Shown in pieces: positions 1-7,597 of a stretch of 47,673 nt of DNA. Source of the DNA: Deltaproteobacteria bacterium IMCC39146 (GTDB lineage: Bacteria > Desulfobacterota > Desulfuromonadia > Desulfuromonadales > BM103); contig JARUHP010000027.1 of the NCBI GenBank assembly GCA_030005635.1, positions 1 through 47,673 of the forward strand, written 5' to 3'. Made by a program: the position numbers and the translations under genes. Under the pieces are notes generated by a model. It ran no database searches and was not told where the DNA came from. It saw nothing but the letters and a program-made list of their open reading frames with translations. Each line of letters starts with the position of its first letter. Position 1 is the stretch's first letter.

Positions 1-206
1 ATAATGCTGTTGTTGAACGGTTCTTCAGAAGCCTGAAGACCGAACAGACCAACCATTATCGCTATGTGAGCCGAGAGGCAGCACGGCGGGACGTGGTTGA
101 CTATATCCTGATGTTTTATAACAGCCATCGGCTTCATTCGACTCTGGGGTATCGAAGCCCGGCTAAGTTTGAAGCTGAATATCAACAGTTACAAAAAGTG
201 GCTTAG
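1..206 (+). CDS. IS3-family transposase (OrfB), C-terminal fragment
   Basis: Reading from base 3 to the TAG at 204-206 gives the last 67 residues of an IS3-type DDE integrase; the rest lies left of the window. The visible part carries the end of the rve core: NAVVERFFRSLKTE, which contains the final catalytic Glu, followed by the family tail YNSHRLHSTLGYRSP. A DDE transposase of this family cuts and joins the ends of its own element. Whether the upstream half is intact cannot be seen. The element lies just outside the polysaccharide locus, a common position for IS elements that flank variable surface loci. Confidence 0.93.
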   Translation, partial: NAVVERFFRSLKTEQTNHYRYVSREAARRDVVDYILMFYNSHRLHSTLGYRSPAKFEAEYQQLQKVA

Positions 207-210
207 CAAT

Positions 211-238
211 GTGTCCGTTTTTACTGGACCACTACAGG
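211..238 (+). mobile_element. Probable right terminal inverted repeat of the IS3 element
   Basis: Five bases after the transposase stop lies a segment ending ACTGGACCACTACAGG. It is placed where the right terminal repeat of an IS3 element belongs. The left end is outside the window, so the inverted match cannot be verified here. Confidence 0.6.
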
Positions 239-353
239 TTCGTACCAAGACAACCCTTTGTTTTAAATGAGTTGTTAGCTTATTTTGCAGTATTTATAAG
301 CCCTTAGCGCTCTGTTCTTTAAGATCAAAGGCTATGTTAGCCGCGGATAGAAT

Positions 354-432
354 CTGATGAAGTCTGATGTTAAAACCAAACAAGACCTTGGTCTTGTCTT
401 TTGACCTATCAGATGTTATCAGACTGCATCAG
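354..432. repeat. Inverted repeat with inner hairpin before the first polysaccharide gene
   Basis: CTGATGAAGTCTGAT at 354-368 pairs with ATCAGACTGCATCAG at 418-432 with one mismatch. Inside it, CAAGACC and GGTCTTG at 381-396 form a 7-bp stem with a TT loop. The remaining bases of 239-493 show nothing else except a GAGGG ribosome-binding site at 483-487. The repeat could be a leader hairpin or operator for the polysaccharide operon, or a small mobile remnant. No U-tract follows, so it is not a standard terminator. Confidence 0.5.
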
Positions 433-493
433 CGGCAAAGAAAAGATTTTGGGTCTAAGGTCATTGGCTAAATGGTTTGCATGAGGGCGTAAA

Positions 494-1810
494 ATGATTT
501 CAATTAAAGATATTCTTGAGCGGAAAGCAAAAATAGCCGTTATCGGCCTCGGTTATGTTGGTCTCCCTTTGGCTGCAGCCTTCGGCCACAAATCCAACAT
601 CATCGGTTTCGATATCGACGAGCGCAAGATGGCGCAGTTGCATGAAGGCTTTGATGCCACCGGTGAACTGTCCTCAGAACAGTTGGCCACAACGCAGATC
701 GATTACACCACCGATCCGGCTCGGCTTAAAGAAGCCCAGTTCCATATCGTCACCGTACCGACCCCGATCGACGGCAACAACAAGCCCGATCTGCGGCCGA
801 TCGAATCAGCAAGTAGAATGATCGGAGCGAACCTGGCCAAGGGCAGCATTGTCGTTTACGAGTCGACGGTTTACCCCGGTGTCACCGAAGAGATTGCCGT
901 GCCGATCCTCGAAGAGGTTTCAGGTTTAAAGTGCGGCATCGATTTCAAGGTTGGTTATTCGCCTGAGCGCATCAATCCCGGCGACAAGGTTCACACCGTT
1001 GACAAGATCATCAAGGTCGTCTCCGGCCAGGATGCAGAAACCCTGGAAACGGTTGCGCAAGTCTACGAGCTGGTGGTCACTGTCGGTGTGCATCGTGCTG
1101 CCAGCATCAAGGTTGCCGAAGCCGCCAAGGTTATCGAGAACACCCAGCGCGATCTCAATATCGCCCTGATGAACGAACTGGCGCTGATATTCGGTCGTAT
1201 GGGAATCCCGACCCGCGATGTTCTTGCCGCGGCCGGCACTAAGTGGAATTTTCTGCCTTTTACGCCCGGCCTGGTCGGTGGCCATTGCATCGGCGTTGAT
1301 CCTTACTATCTCACTTACAAGGCCGAGGCTATTGGCTACAACCCCCAGGTGATTCTTGCCGGTCGGCGCATTAATGATGGCATGGGTAAGCATGTCGCCG
1401 AGCAGACCGTTAAAAAAATGATCATGCAAGACAAGCCGGTTAAAGGTGCGCGTGTTCTGATCCTTGGGCTCACCTTTAAAGAAAACTGTCCCGATGTCCG
1501 TAACACCAAGGTCGTCGACATTGTCGCCGAGCTCAAAGAGTATGGCGTCGAGGTGCTGGTCCACGATCCCATGGCGGGTTCAGATGCCGTGCAGCATGAG
1601 TATGGTTTCGGTCTGGTCGATCTGGATGTTCTTGAACCAGTGGATGGTGTCATCTGGGCAGTTGCTCATTCCGCTTTTGCGGATATTACGCCTAAGAGGC
1701 TTAAGGGCCTTTGTTGCAATGGTAATGGTTGCGGGGTGGTGATGGATGTGAAGGGTGTTTTGGAGAGGGACGCTGTAGAAGCTGTCGGCCTCGGATACTG
1801 GAGTCTCTAG
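494..1810 (+). CDS. tviB: UDP-N-acetylhexosamine 6-dehydrogenase (TviB/WbpA/WbpO family)
   Basis: This NAD-dependent nucleotide-sugar dehydrogenase oxidises C6 of UDP-GlcNAc or UDP-GalNAc twice, giving the uronic acid precursor of an acidic polysaccharide. The 438-residue length is normal. A Rossmann motif IGLGYVGLP lies near residues 17-25, the central helix has the family's Glu/Asn/Lys signatures, and the catalytic cysteine is C265 in GGHCIGVDPYY. The C-terminal UDP-binding domain starts near residue 325. A GAGGG site precedes the ATG. The 4-epimerase downstream at 2375 is its usual pathway partner, as in the Vi antigen and Pseudomonas O6 loci. The exact amino sugar used is inferred from that pairing. 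Confidence 0.93.
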   Translation: MISIKDILERKAKIAVIGLGYVGLPLAAAFGHKSNIIGFDIDERKMAQLHEGFDATGELSSEQLATTQIDYTTDPARLKEAQFHIVTVPTPIDGNNKPDLRPIESASRMIGANLAKGSIVVYESTVYPGVTEEIAVPILEEVSGLKCGIDFKVGYSPERINPGDKVHTVDKIIKVVSGQDAETLETVAQVYELVVTVGVHRAASIKVAEAAKVIENTQRDLNIALMNELALIFGRMGIPTRDVLAAAGTKWNFLPFTPGLVGGHCIGVDPYYLTYKAEAIGYNPQVILAGRRINDGMGKHVAEQTVKKMIMQDKPVKGARVLILGLTFKENCPDVRNTKVVDIVAELKEYGVEVLVHDPMAGSDAVQHEYGFGLVDLDVLEPVDGVIWAVAHSAFADITPKRLKGLCCNGNGCGVVMDVKGVLERDAVEAVGLGYWSL

Positions 1811-1818
1811 AAGGGGCA

Positions 1819-1853
1819 GGTACGAGGAACGAGGTTTGATGAACGAGGATAAG
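1819..1853. repeat. Heptad array, left flank of IVP cassette 1
   Basis: Five 7-bp words in register: GGTACGA, GGAACGA, GGTTTGA, TGAACGA, GGATAAG. The array begins 9 bases after the tviB stop. Its words match, in inverted orientation, the CCTCGCA/CCTCGAT words at 2340-2367 on the far side of the four-helix-bundle gene. Confidence 0.8.
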
Positions 1854-1936
1854 CCAATCCTAAGCTTAAGATCTTAACCTCGAGCCTATATCATCTAACC
1901 TGTTTATATGTAATTTAATTTCTGGAGGGGGATGAA

Positions 1937-2290
1937 ATGCGATTTGAAGATTTGGACGTTTGGAAACGTTCAGCACGGTTGAGTGTGGATATTTACAAAA
2001 ATTTAAGTGGTCTCAAGGATTACGGTTTTAAGGATCAGATAACCAGGTCAGGTCTTTCAATACCCAGTAATATCTCCGAAGGCTTTGAACGTGAGTCGCC
2101 TAAAGATTGTGTCAAGTTCTTGCTCTATGCGAAAGGCTCTTGTGGCGAATTGAGAACACAGATTTACATCGGCAAGGAAATCTCTTATATCGATGCGGAA
2201 GTTGGTAGTCAGTGGGTCGCTGAGACGGAAGAAATTTCGAATATGATCGGCGGATTGATAAAAACGAAACGTAGGTTTTTGAAAGGTTAA
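1937..2290 (+). CDS. Four-helix-bundle protein, 23S rRNA intervening-sequence (IVP) family, copy 1
   Basis: A 117-residue protein of the family first described from open reading frames inside 23S rRNA intervening sequences; structures of family members are four-helix bundles that form pentamers. Family hallmarks are the N-terminal FEDLDVWKRSARL, the SIPSNISEG turn and a YAKGSCGELRTQ helix. GGAGGGGG precedes the ATG closely. It is clearly paralogous to the gene at 9998, with a central identical block covering residues 26-49. It lies between two polysaccharide genes, not in rRNA, and is bracketed by inverted heptad arrays (1819-1853 and 2285-2367). The cellular role of the family is unknown. 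A role in exopolysaccharide synthesis is not implied by its position. Confidence 0.9.
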   Translation: MRFEDLDVWKRSARLSVDIYKNLSGLKDYGFKDQITRSGLSIPSNISEGFERESPKDCVKFLLYAKGSCGELRTQIYIGKEISYIDAEVGSQWVAETEEISNMIGGLIKTKRRFLKG

Positions 2291-2367
2291 AGGTTTGAGG
2301 GTCGAGGTTCGGGAATAAAGGTTCGAGGATAAAGGTTGACCTCGCACCTCGATCCTCGCACCTAATT
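2285..2367. repeat. Heptad array, right flank of IVP cassette 1
   Basis: The array starts inside the last codons of the IVP gene. It runs GGTTAAA, GGTTTGA, GGGTCGA, GGTTCGG, GAATAAA, GGTTCGA, GGATAAA, then a 6-bp GGTTGA, then CCTCGCA, CCTCGAT, CCTCGCA, CCTAATT. The last four words are the reverse-complement type, so the array folds on itself and can also pair with 1819-1840. It ends 8 bases before the epimerase start and has displaced any normal ribosome-binding site there. Confidence 0.82.
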
Positions 2368-2374
2368 GATATAT

Positions 2375-3409
2375 ATGAACACAGCATACCAACAAATACA
2401 GAAAACATTAAAATGGAGTCCCCAAACCTGGCTCATAACCGGCTGCGCCGGTTTCATCGGCTCGAACCTGCTGGAGCATCTCCTCAAACTGAATCAGACT
2501 GTGGTCGGTTTGGACAACTTCTCCACCGGCAAGCAGCAGAACCTGGACGAAGTAAAGTCATTGGTCAGCACTGAACAATGGGCCAGGTTCAGTTTCGTTG
2601 AAGGCGACATTTGCGACCCTGATACCTGCCAAAAAGTCTGCGCAGGAGTTGACTTCGTCCTCCATCAGGCAGCTCTCGGTTCTGTCCCACGCTCAATTGC
2701 CGATCCGCTGACTTCGCACGCCAGTAATGTGACCGGGCAACTGAATATGCTCGTCGCTGCCAGAGATCAGAAGGTTCATCGGATTGTTTATGCCGCTAGC
2801 AGCTCCACCTATGGGGATCATCCCGGTTTGCCCAAGGTTGAAGACACCATCGGCAAGCCTCTCTCTCCCTATGCGGTGACCAAGTATGTGAATGAGCTTT
2901 ATGCGGATGTCTTCGCCCGTTGCTACGGCAGCGAAGCGATCGGTCTGCGCTATTTCAATGTCTTTGGACCACGACAGGATCCTGATGGTGCTTATGCGGC
3001 GGTTATCCCTAAATGGGTTGCTGCAATGCTCAAGGGAGAACCGATCTATATCAACGGTACTGGAGAAACCAGCCGTGATTTCTGTTATGTGAAGAATGTG
3101 ATCCAGGCGAACATCCTGGCGGCTACGTCTGAGAAGGAAGGCGCAGCGAATCAGGTTTATAACGTGGCTGTGAATGTCCGTACCGATCTGTTGCAACTTT
3201 TTGATCTGTTGAGAGATGGTTTGGCGGCAACTCGACCGGAGTTGGAAGATCTGAAGCCTGTTCATCGAGATTTCAGGGCAGGGGATGTTTTGCACTCTCA
3301 GGCCGATGTGAGTAAGGCGAGGGAGTTGTTGGGGTATGTGCCTACTCATACGATTGAGCAAGGCTTGGCAGAGGCTCTGGAGTGGTATGCGAAGTCTTTG
3401 TCCGGTTGA
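2375..3409 (+). CDS. tviC: UDP-N-acetylglucosamine/glucosaminuronate 4-epimerase (WbpP/TviC family)
   Basis: An extended short-chain dehydrogenase/reductase that interconverts the gluco and galacto forms of UDP-HexNAc or its uronate. From ATG 2375 it has 344 residues. The NAD-binding motif is GCAGFIGSN near the N-terminus. The catalytic set is SSSTYG followed by YAVTK (Tyr-x3-Lys). The N-terminal run SPQTWLITG is typical of the TviC/WbpP subgroup, not of GalE. An upstream TTG at 2366 is a less likely start. No clear ribosome-binding site is present because the heptad array runs almost to the start. With tviB it should supply a GalNAcA-type precursor. Confidence 0.92.
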   Translation: MNTAYQQIQKTLKWSPQTWLITGCAGFIGSNLLEHLLKLNQTVVGLDNFSTGKQQNLDEVKSLVSTEQWARFSFVEGDICDPDTCQKVCAGVDFVLHQAALGSVPRSIADPLTSHASNVTGQLNMLVAARDQKVHRIVYAASSSTYGDHPGLPKVEDTIGKPLSPYAVTKYVNELYADVFARCYGSEAIGLRYFNVFGPRQDPDGAYAAVIPKWVAAMLKGEPIYINGTGETSRDFCYVKNVIQANILAATSEKEGAANQVYNVAVNVRTDLLQLFDLLRDGLAATRPELEDLKPVHRDFRAGDVLHSQADVSKARELLGYVPTHTIEQGLAEALEWYAKSLSG

Positions 3410-3422
3410 TTAAGTTCCACAA

Positions 3423-3590
3423 GGGGACTGGCTCCGTTAGGTGCCTGTCCCCCGAACCCAGCCTGTATGTCGTCCTTTTACGTGCCCTTGAGGCGATGGA
3501 GGACTGAACCCTGACACGGGGGATCGGTACATAAAAGGTAAAGTTAACGGCACAAACAGTATCAATAGGAAGTTGATTTTCGGGCATTGC
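3423..3590. repeat. REP-like hairpin and flanking non-coding remnant
   Basis: GGGGAC at 3423-3428 and GTCCCC at 3447-3452 can form a hairpin containing GGCTCC...GGTGCC. The bases that follow (to about 3590) look like degenerate intergenic repeat, with no convincing reading frame. The 351-base gap 3410-3760 otherwise holds only the promoter candidate at 3635 and the wza ribosome-binding site. I read this as a REP-type or small IS remnant; its copy number cannot be judged from one window. Confidence 0.4.
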
Positions 3591-3634
3591 TGTTGACGAT
3601 CGCAGATGTTAGTACCTTTCAAGATTGGTTTTGA

Positions 3635-3664
3635 TTGACCTAATAACGTTTAATTGTGTATAAC
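3635..3664 (+). promoter_or_regulatory. Candidate sigma-70 promoter for the export genes
   Basis: TTGACC at 3635-3640 and TATAAC at 3659-3664 are separated by 18 bases. They lie about 97 bases upstream of the wza ATG in an AT-rich stretch. This would start transcription of the export part of the locus after the REP-like gap. Confidence 0.45.
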
Positions 3665-3760
3665 TAATGCGGTTAAGTAGTTGAGACTGTTGAAAGTTCC
3701 CATATATGGTTACATGTTTCAATTTATAATTGTTCAGAATGTGATGACTTGAGGGTTTAT

Positions 3761-4828
3761 ATGTTTCACAAAAGTTTGTTCATCATTGCCGTGTTATTAC
3801 TTATCATCTTCTTGCCGGGGTGTGCGCGCTACGAACCCCATGATGCGGGCACTGTGCTTGAGATCAATGATGAATCCAGTGCCATTGTCGAGCAGCAGGA
3901 CGTCAAGGTTTTAATTACAGAAGCTTCAGAAGATGAAGTAATTACCGAATACCGGGTCGGCCCGGGAGATGTCCTGGTTATCAACGTTCCTGGGCTCATA
4001 GATACTTACGGATCTTCCGAAAAAACCCAAAATTTTCAAGGTTTTAGGGTTAGTTCCAGTGGGAAAATTATCCTTCCCCTGGCCGGTGCCGTTGAAGTCT
4101 CAGGCCGGACCGTCGAAGAAATCCAGACCCTTCTGGTTGAGAAACTCGTCAAGTACATTAAGAAGCCGATGGTTACGGTTGAGATTCGTGAATTCAAGTC
4201 TCAGCCCCTCTATCTGCTCGGCCAATTCAATGATCCTGGTCTGCATTTTCTTGATCGACCCACCTCGTTGCTGCATGGTATTGCTATGGGGAATGGCCTT
4301 CACGAAAAGGCCAATCTGCGTGGGGCACGGCTCCTGCGTGATGAGCGCTTGATGCCGGTGGATATCTATCATCTGCTCTACAATAATGATCTGCATCAGA
4401 ATGTTCAGTTGCGGCCCGGAGACACCATCTACGTGCCCGGTAACGAAGAGCAGCGGGTTTACGTGTTTGGTGCGGTCGGTCAACCGGGATCGGTTCCCTT
4501 TGTTAACGGTCGCTTGAATCTGTTACAGGCTGTCAGCAGTGCAAATCTCGGTCAATATTCAAACCGGGGAGAACCTTATGATGGTGAGCATGTCCGTATC
4601 ATACGTTCTCTCTCACCGACCAACGGACAGCTGATGGTTGTCGATTTGGCCCGCATGATGAATGGCTATGCGATGCCATTGCAACTCATGGATGGAGATA
4701 TCGTCTATATTCCGAAGACACCGGTTGGTAATTGGAACGAAGCAATGAACCAGCTGCTGCCGACTCTGCAGGTTATTTCAGGGATACTGCAACCTTTCGT
4801 ACAACTTGAGTACCTCAATGATAATTAA
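3761..4828 (+). CDS. wza: Wza-like outer-membrane polysaccharide export lipoprotein
   Basis: The protein forms the outer-membrane channel of Wzx/Wzy-type polysaccharide export. ATG 3761 is chosen because GAGGG lies 5 bases upstream; an in-frame TTG at 3749 would swallow that site. This start gives 355 residues with a lipoprotein signal whose lipobox LPGC places the acylated Cys at residue 21. A polysaccharide-export domain follows (YRVGPGDVLVINV near residue 70). Two SLBB-type beta-grasp domains come next, near residues 150-220 and 235-320. It sits directly upstream of two Wzc-like genes, but an intrinsic terminator separates them. Confidence 0.9.
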   Translation: MFHKSLFIIAVLLLIIFLPGCARYEPHDAGTVLEINDESSAIVEQQDVKVLITEASEDEVITEYRVGPGDVLVINVPGLIDTYGSSEKTQNFQGFRVSSSGKIILPLAGAVEVSGRTVEEIQTLLVEKLVKYIKKPMVTVEIREFKSQPLYLLGQFNDPGLHFLDRPTSLLHGIAMGNGLHEKANLRGARLLRDERLMPVDIYHLLYNNDLHQNVQLRPGDTIYVPGNEEQRVYVFGAVGQPGSVPFVNGRLNLLQAVSSANLGQYSNRGEPYDGEHVRIIRSLSPTNGQLMVVDLARMMNGYAMPLQLMDGDIVYIPKTPVGNWNEAMNQLLPTLQVISGILQPFVQLEYLNDN

Positions 4829-4866
4829 ATATTATGCGATTCTGTTGAATCGATAGTGTTTTGAAG

Positions 4867-4896
4867 ACCACCAGGCCATACGGTCAGGTGGTTTTT
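4867..4896 (+). terminator. Intrinsic terminator after wza
   Basis: ACCACCAGGCC and GGTCAGGTGGT form a stem with a short loop, one mismatch and one G-U pair. TTTTT follows at 4892-4896. It could terminate or attenuate transcription between wza and the first Wzc-like gene. Confidence 0.8.
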
Positions 4897-4959
4897 ATCT
4901 TTAAACGTATTGTTCTTTGATTACCTAGCGACATTTGCTGTTTTCTTCATATAGGGCCC

Positions 4960-7257
4960 ATGCAAAATTCTTCCGATATGACATCTGACGCTACTGAGGT
5001 AACAGGTTCACTGAACCTCTTTAATGCAACGCGTCGACGCTGGAAAATTGTCCTTTTGGTTTTTATAATAATTTTCTCAATGATCGTTTTCTACACGCAC
5101 CGGCAAACACCGATTTACCAGACGGTATCAACCATCGAAATCAACCCTCCTTCAGGTGTGGGTGATAAGGAATTCTCAGCGACAGAGACTATCGCATACC
5201 TAAAATCCAGGGCCTTGGCAAAGAAAGTTGTTCAACGACTGAATCTCGGTTGGCAGGCCACTGTCTCTTCCCCTCAACTAGAAGTCAGAATCGAAGAGTT
5301 TGTCGCATCTCACTCCTTGCCGAGAGTGAAAATTTCTCTGACCGGGCCGACAGAATTTACGCTATCAGATACCTCGGGCCGTTTCCTGGCAAGAGGTAAA
5401 AGTGGTGAGCTGTTGGAAACCGATTCGATCAGCTTGTTGTTGCACATCCACAACGGACACGCAGGTCAGTCACTCAATGTCGTACGACAGCCTGTTGCCC
5501 ATCATATCGAGACCTTTTTATCCAGCCTCGAGGTTATGAGTCTGGGAGAAGACAGCCAGGTCTTAAACATTGTCATGCGTGGCGAAGATCCGAAACAGAT
5601 TAGTGATGCGGTCAATCAATTGATTGACATCTATCAAGCCAGTTTTATACAGGAAAGCGGTCAAGAGGGTTCGCGTATTGACAACCGGATAGCTGAAGTT
5701 ACGCGTAGCCTTGAACTGGCCGAAAAAGAGCTCCGTGACTACAGGAAATTAAACGGCTTGTCAGAGCACGTACCACAGGGAGAACTGCTGATTGGCAAAG
5801 CCACAAAACTGGAACAAGAGAAAACCGGCTTGGAGTGGCAGCTCAGCCAGATTCGTCTGGCAACGGATCGGCTTCAGAAGGCCATCAAGAACAAGACGGC
5901 TTTTGTTGCTCCCCGAATTGAGGGAGCTCCTCGTTTATCCGCAGAGGTTACAAGGCTCGCTGCCCTTGAGTCACGTAAGCAGACGCTACTGGTCGATTTC
6001 ACTGAAGCTCACCCCAAAGTCGAGGAAGTCCTCGAGGAGCTCATGGCGGCTAAACGTGAGCTCTTGTCTCTCTATGCCGCAACGGGTCGCGAACTTGAGC
6101 AAGAGAAGCAAAGGCTTGTTAAAAATATTGCTGATTTTGATACGCAATTGAACCAGGCTCCCGAAGCTGAATTGACGAAACGAATCCGCGCTTGGGATGC
6201 ACAAGCGGAGTTACTAAATTTTTTGCAGGAGAAGCAGCGAGACACTCGTGAGATAGAGTTGCGTGCCGTCAATACCGTTCGGGTAATTGATCCGGCTATT
6301 ATCCCTGAGACATCAATTAAGCCGGACAAAATCAAGAACTATGCCCTGGGTGGCTTGTTGGCCCTCTTCCTTGGCATTTCCAGCGCGTTATTCCTCAGTT
6401 TTATCGATCCTACGTTCAAAACGATCGATGAGATCCGCAGTAAGTTAAACCTGCCAATCTATGGTGTTATCCCGAGAATCCCTCTTTTTAAAGAGGGTAC
6501 GGAGTTGCCTGTTGCCGTCTTGTCGCCAAAGGCGCCGGTTGTTGAGGCTTTTCGTGCGCTTCGTACTCGGTTGCATTATGTGACTGAAAAGCAGAGACAT
6601 AAAATTATCATGGTAACCAGCACTCTGCCGGGCGAAGGCAAGTCAACAGTCTCTGCCAATCTGTCTGTCGTACTCAGCATGACCGGCGCTAAAGTTCTGC
6701 TGATTGGTTGTGATCTTCGCCGACCCACTCTGCATAAAGTTTTTCGCGAAGAGAATGAGCCCGGGCTCGTCGAACTGCTGCGTGACAAGCAGCCAAGCTC
6801 TGTCAGGAAGTTAAAAAATCCACGTTTTGATTTTCTGCCAGCCGGGGTTGTCCCTGAAAATCCATCGGAAATTCTCGAGTCAAAACGTATGCGTAAATTT
6901 CTCGTCATGGCCAGAGATCTGTACGACTATGTTGTGATTGACGCACCACCTGTTCTACCCGTTACAGACGCTGAAATCCTGGCACCCCTCGCAGATGTCA
7001 ATCTTGTGGTTCTGGAGCCTTGCCGTGTGCCGGCAAAAGCAGCTTTGCAGATGGTGAAATCGTTGCAGGATGTCGGTGCCAATATCTCAGGGATTGTCAT
7101 TAACGACAAAACCGGGCGGGGCTTTAAGTATTACGGTTCATACAGCTATTATGGCAATCGTAACTTTGCAGGGTATTACGGTGAAAGCCTGGATGAACTG
7201 CAGGATGGTGCCCTCGAAAGTCTCATCAAGAAAGTCTGGGGGAAGTTGAATGGTTGA
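4960..7257 (+). CDS. wzc: Polysaccharide co-polymerase with BY-kinase domain (Wzc-like), copy 1
   Basis: A 765-residue inner-membrane protein combining a Wzz chain-length domain with a C-terminal bacterial tyrosine autokinase, as in Wzc. TM1 lies near residues 28-46, a long periplasmic coiled-coil region near 230-430, and TM2 near 460-480. The kinase domain has the E-x2-R-x2-R oligomerisation motif (E529, R532, R535), Walker A PGEGKST (K561) and Walker B VVIDAPP. The C-terminal tail is Tyr-rich (YYGSYSYYG). Walker A' reads [10 protein letters not shown]: Gly583 replaces the first Asp of the usual D-x-D, and D585 is kept. Only a weak ribosome-binding site precedes the ATG. The stop codon overlaps the start of the 230-bp heptad array. 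CpsB at 10427 is the expected phosphatase. Confidence 0.93.
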   Translation: MQNSSDMTSDATEVTGSLNLFNATRRRWKIVLLVFIIIFSMIVFYTHRQTPIYQTVSTIEINPPSGVGDKEFSATETIAYLKSRALAKKVVQRLNLGWQATVSSPQLEVRIEEFVASHSLPRVKISLTGPTEFTLSDTSGRFLARGKSGELLETDSISLLLHIHNGHAGQSLNVVRQPVAHHIETFLSSLEVMSLGEDSQVLNIVMRGEDPKQISDAVNQLIDIYQASFIQESGQEGSRIDNRIAEVTRSLELAEKELRDYRKLNGLSEHVPQGELLIGKATKLEQEKTGLEWQLSQIRLATDRLQKAIKNKTAFVAPRIEGAPRLSAEVTRLAALESRKQTLLVDFTEAHPKVEEVLEELMAAKRELLSLYAATGRELEQEKQRLVKNIADFDTQLNQAPEAELTKRIRAWDAQAELLNFLQEKQRDTREIELRAVNTVRVIDPAIIPETSIKPDKIKNYALGGLLALFLGISSALFLSFIDPTFKTIDEIRSKLNLPIYGVIPRIPLFKEGTELPVAVLSPKAPVVEAFRALRTRLHYVTEKQRHKIIMVTSTLPGEGKSTVSANLSVVLSMTGAKVLLIGCDLRRPTLHKVFREENEPGLVELLRDKQPSSVRKLKNPRFDFLPAGVVPENPSEILESKRMRKFLVMARDLYDYVVIDAPPVLPVTDAEILAPLADVNLVVLEPCRVPAKAALQMVKSLQDVGANISGIVINDKTGRGFKYYGSYSYYGNRNFAGYYGESLDELQDGALESLIKKVWGKLNG

Positions 7258-7483
7258 AGGCGGAGGTTGAAGGCTGGGAACTGGGAACTGGGAGCTGGGA
7301 ACTGGGAGCTGGGAGCTGGGAGCTGGGAGCTGGGAGCTGGGAGCTGGGAGCTGGGAGCTGGGAGCTGGGAGCTGGGAGCTGGGAGCTGGGAGCTGGGAGC
7401 TGGGAGCTGGGGACTGGGGACTGGGGACTGGGGACTGGGGGCTGGGGGCTGAACCCCGAACCCCGAACCCCGAACCCCGAACC
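7254..7483. repeat. 230-bp heptad tandem array with in-register word changes
   Basis: The array begins TTGAAGG CGGAGG TTGAAGG, overlapping the stop codon of the first Wzc-like gene. From 7274 it runs in unbroken 7-bp register: CTGGGAA twice, CTGGGAG, CTGGGAA, then fifteen CTGGGAG (7302-7406). Four CTGGGGA, two CTGGGGG, one CTGAACC and four CCGAACC follow (to 7483). It has no spacers and no plausible gene. Both strands stay open only because the repeat lacks stop triplets. After it, 7484-7597 holds an AT-rich leader for the next gene. Confidence 0.95.
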
Positions 7484-7597
7484 ACATGTCCACCAGAGAG
7501 ACATCTGGTAAAGCTAACGCCCCTTTGTTATATTAGAATGCAATTACTTAATTTTTAAGACAGTTTTTTATATTATGAAAGAGTAACGATACCTTCC

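Noticed and set aside
926-1564. Long minus-strand frame inside tviB
   Set aside because: A shadow of a well-conserved plus-strand gene, with no protein character.
2693-3361. 222-codon minus-strand frame inside tviC
   Set aside because: Antisense shadow of a conserved epimerase.
7274-7483. CRISPR-like array
   Set aside because: The period is 7 bp with no spacers and no cas genes; it is a simple tandem array.
7138-7511. Long open frames on both strands across the heptad array (WELGAGS- and APSSQLP-type repeats)
   Set aside because: They stay open only because the repeat word has no stop triplet. They have no ribosome-binding site and overlap the end of the kinase gene.
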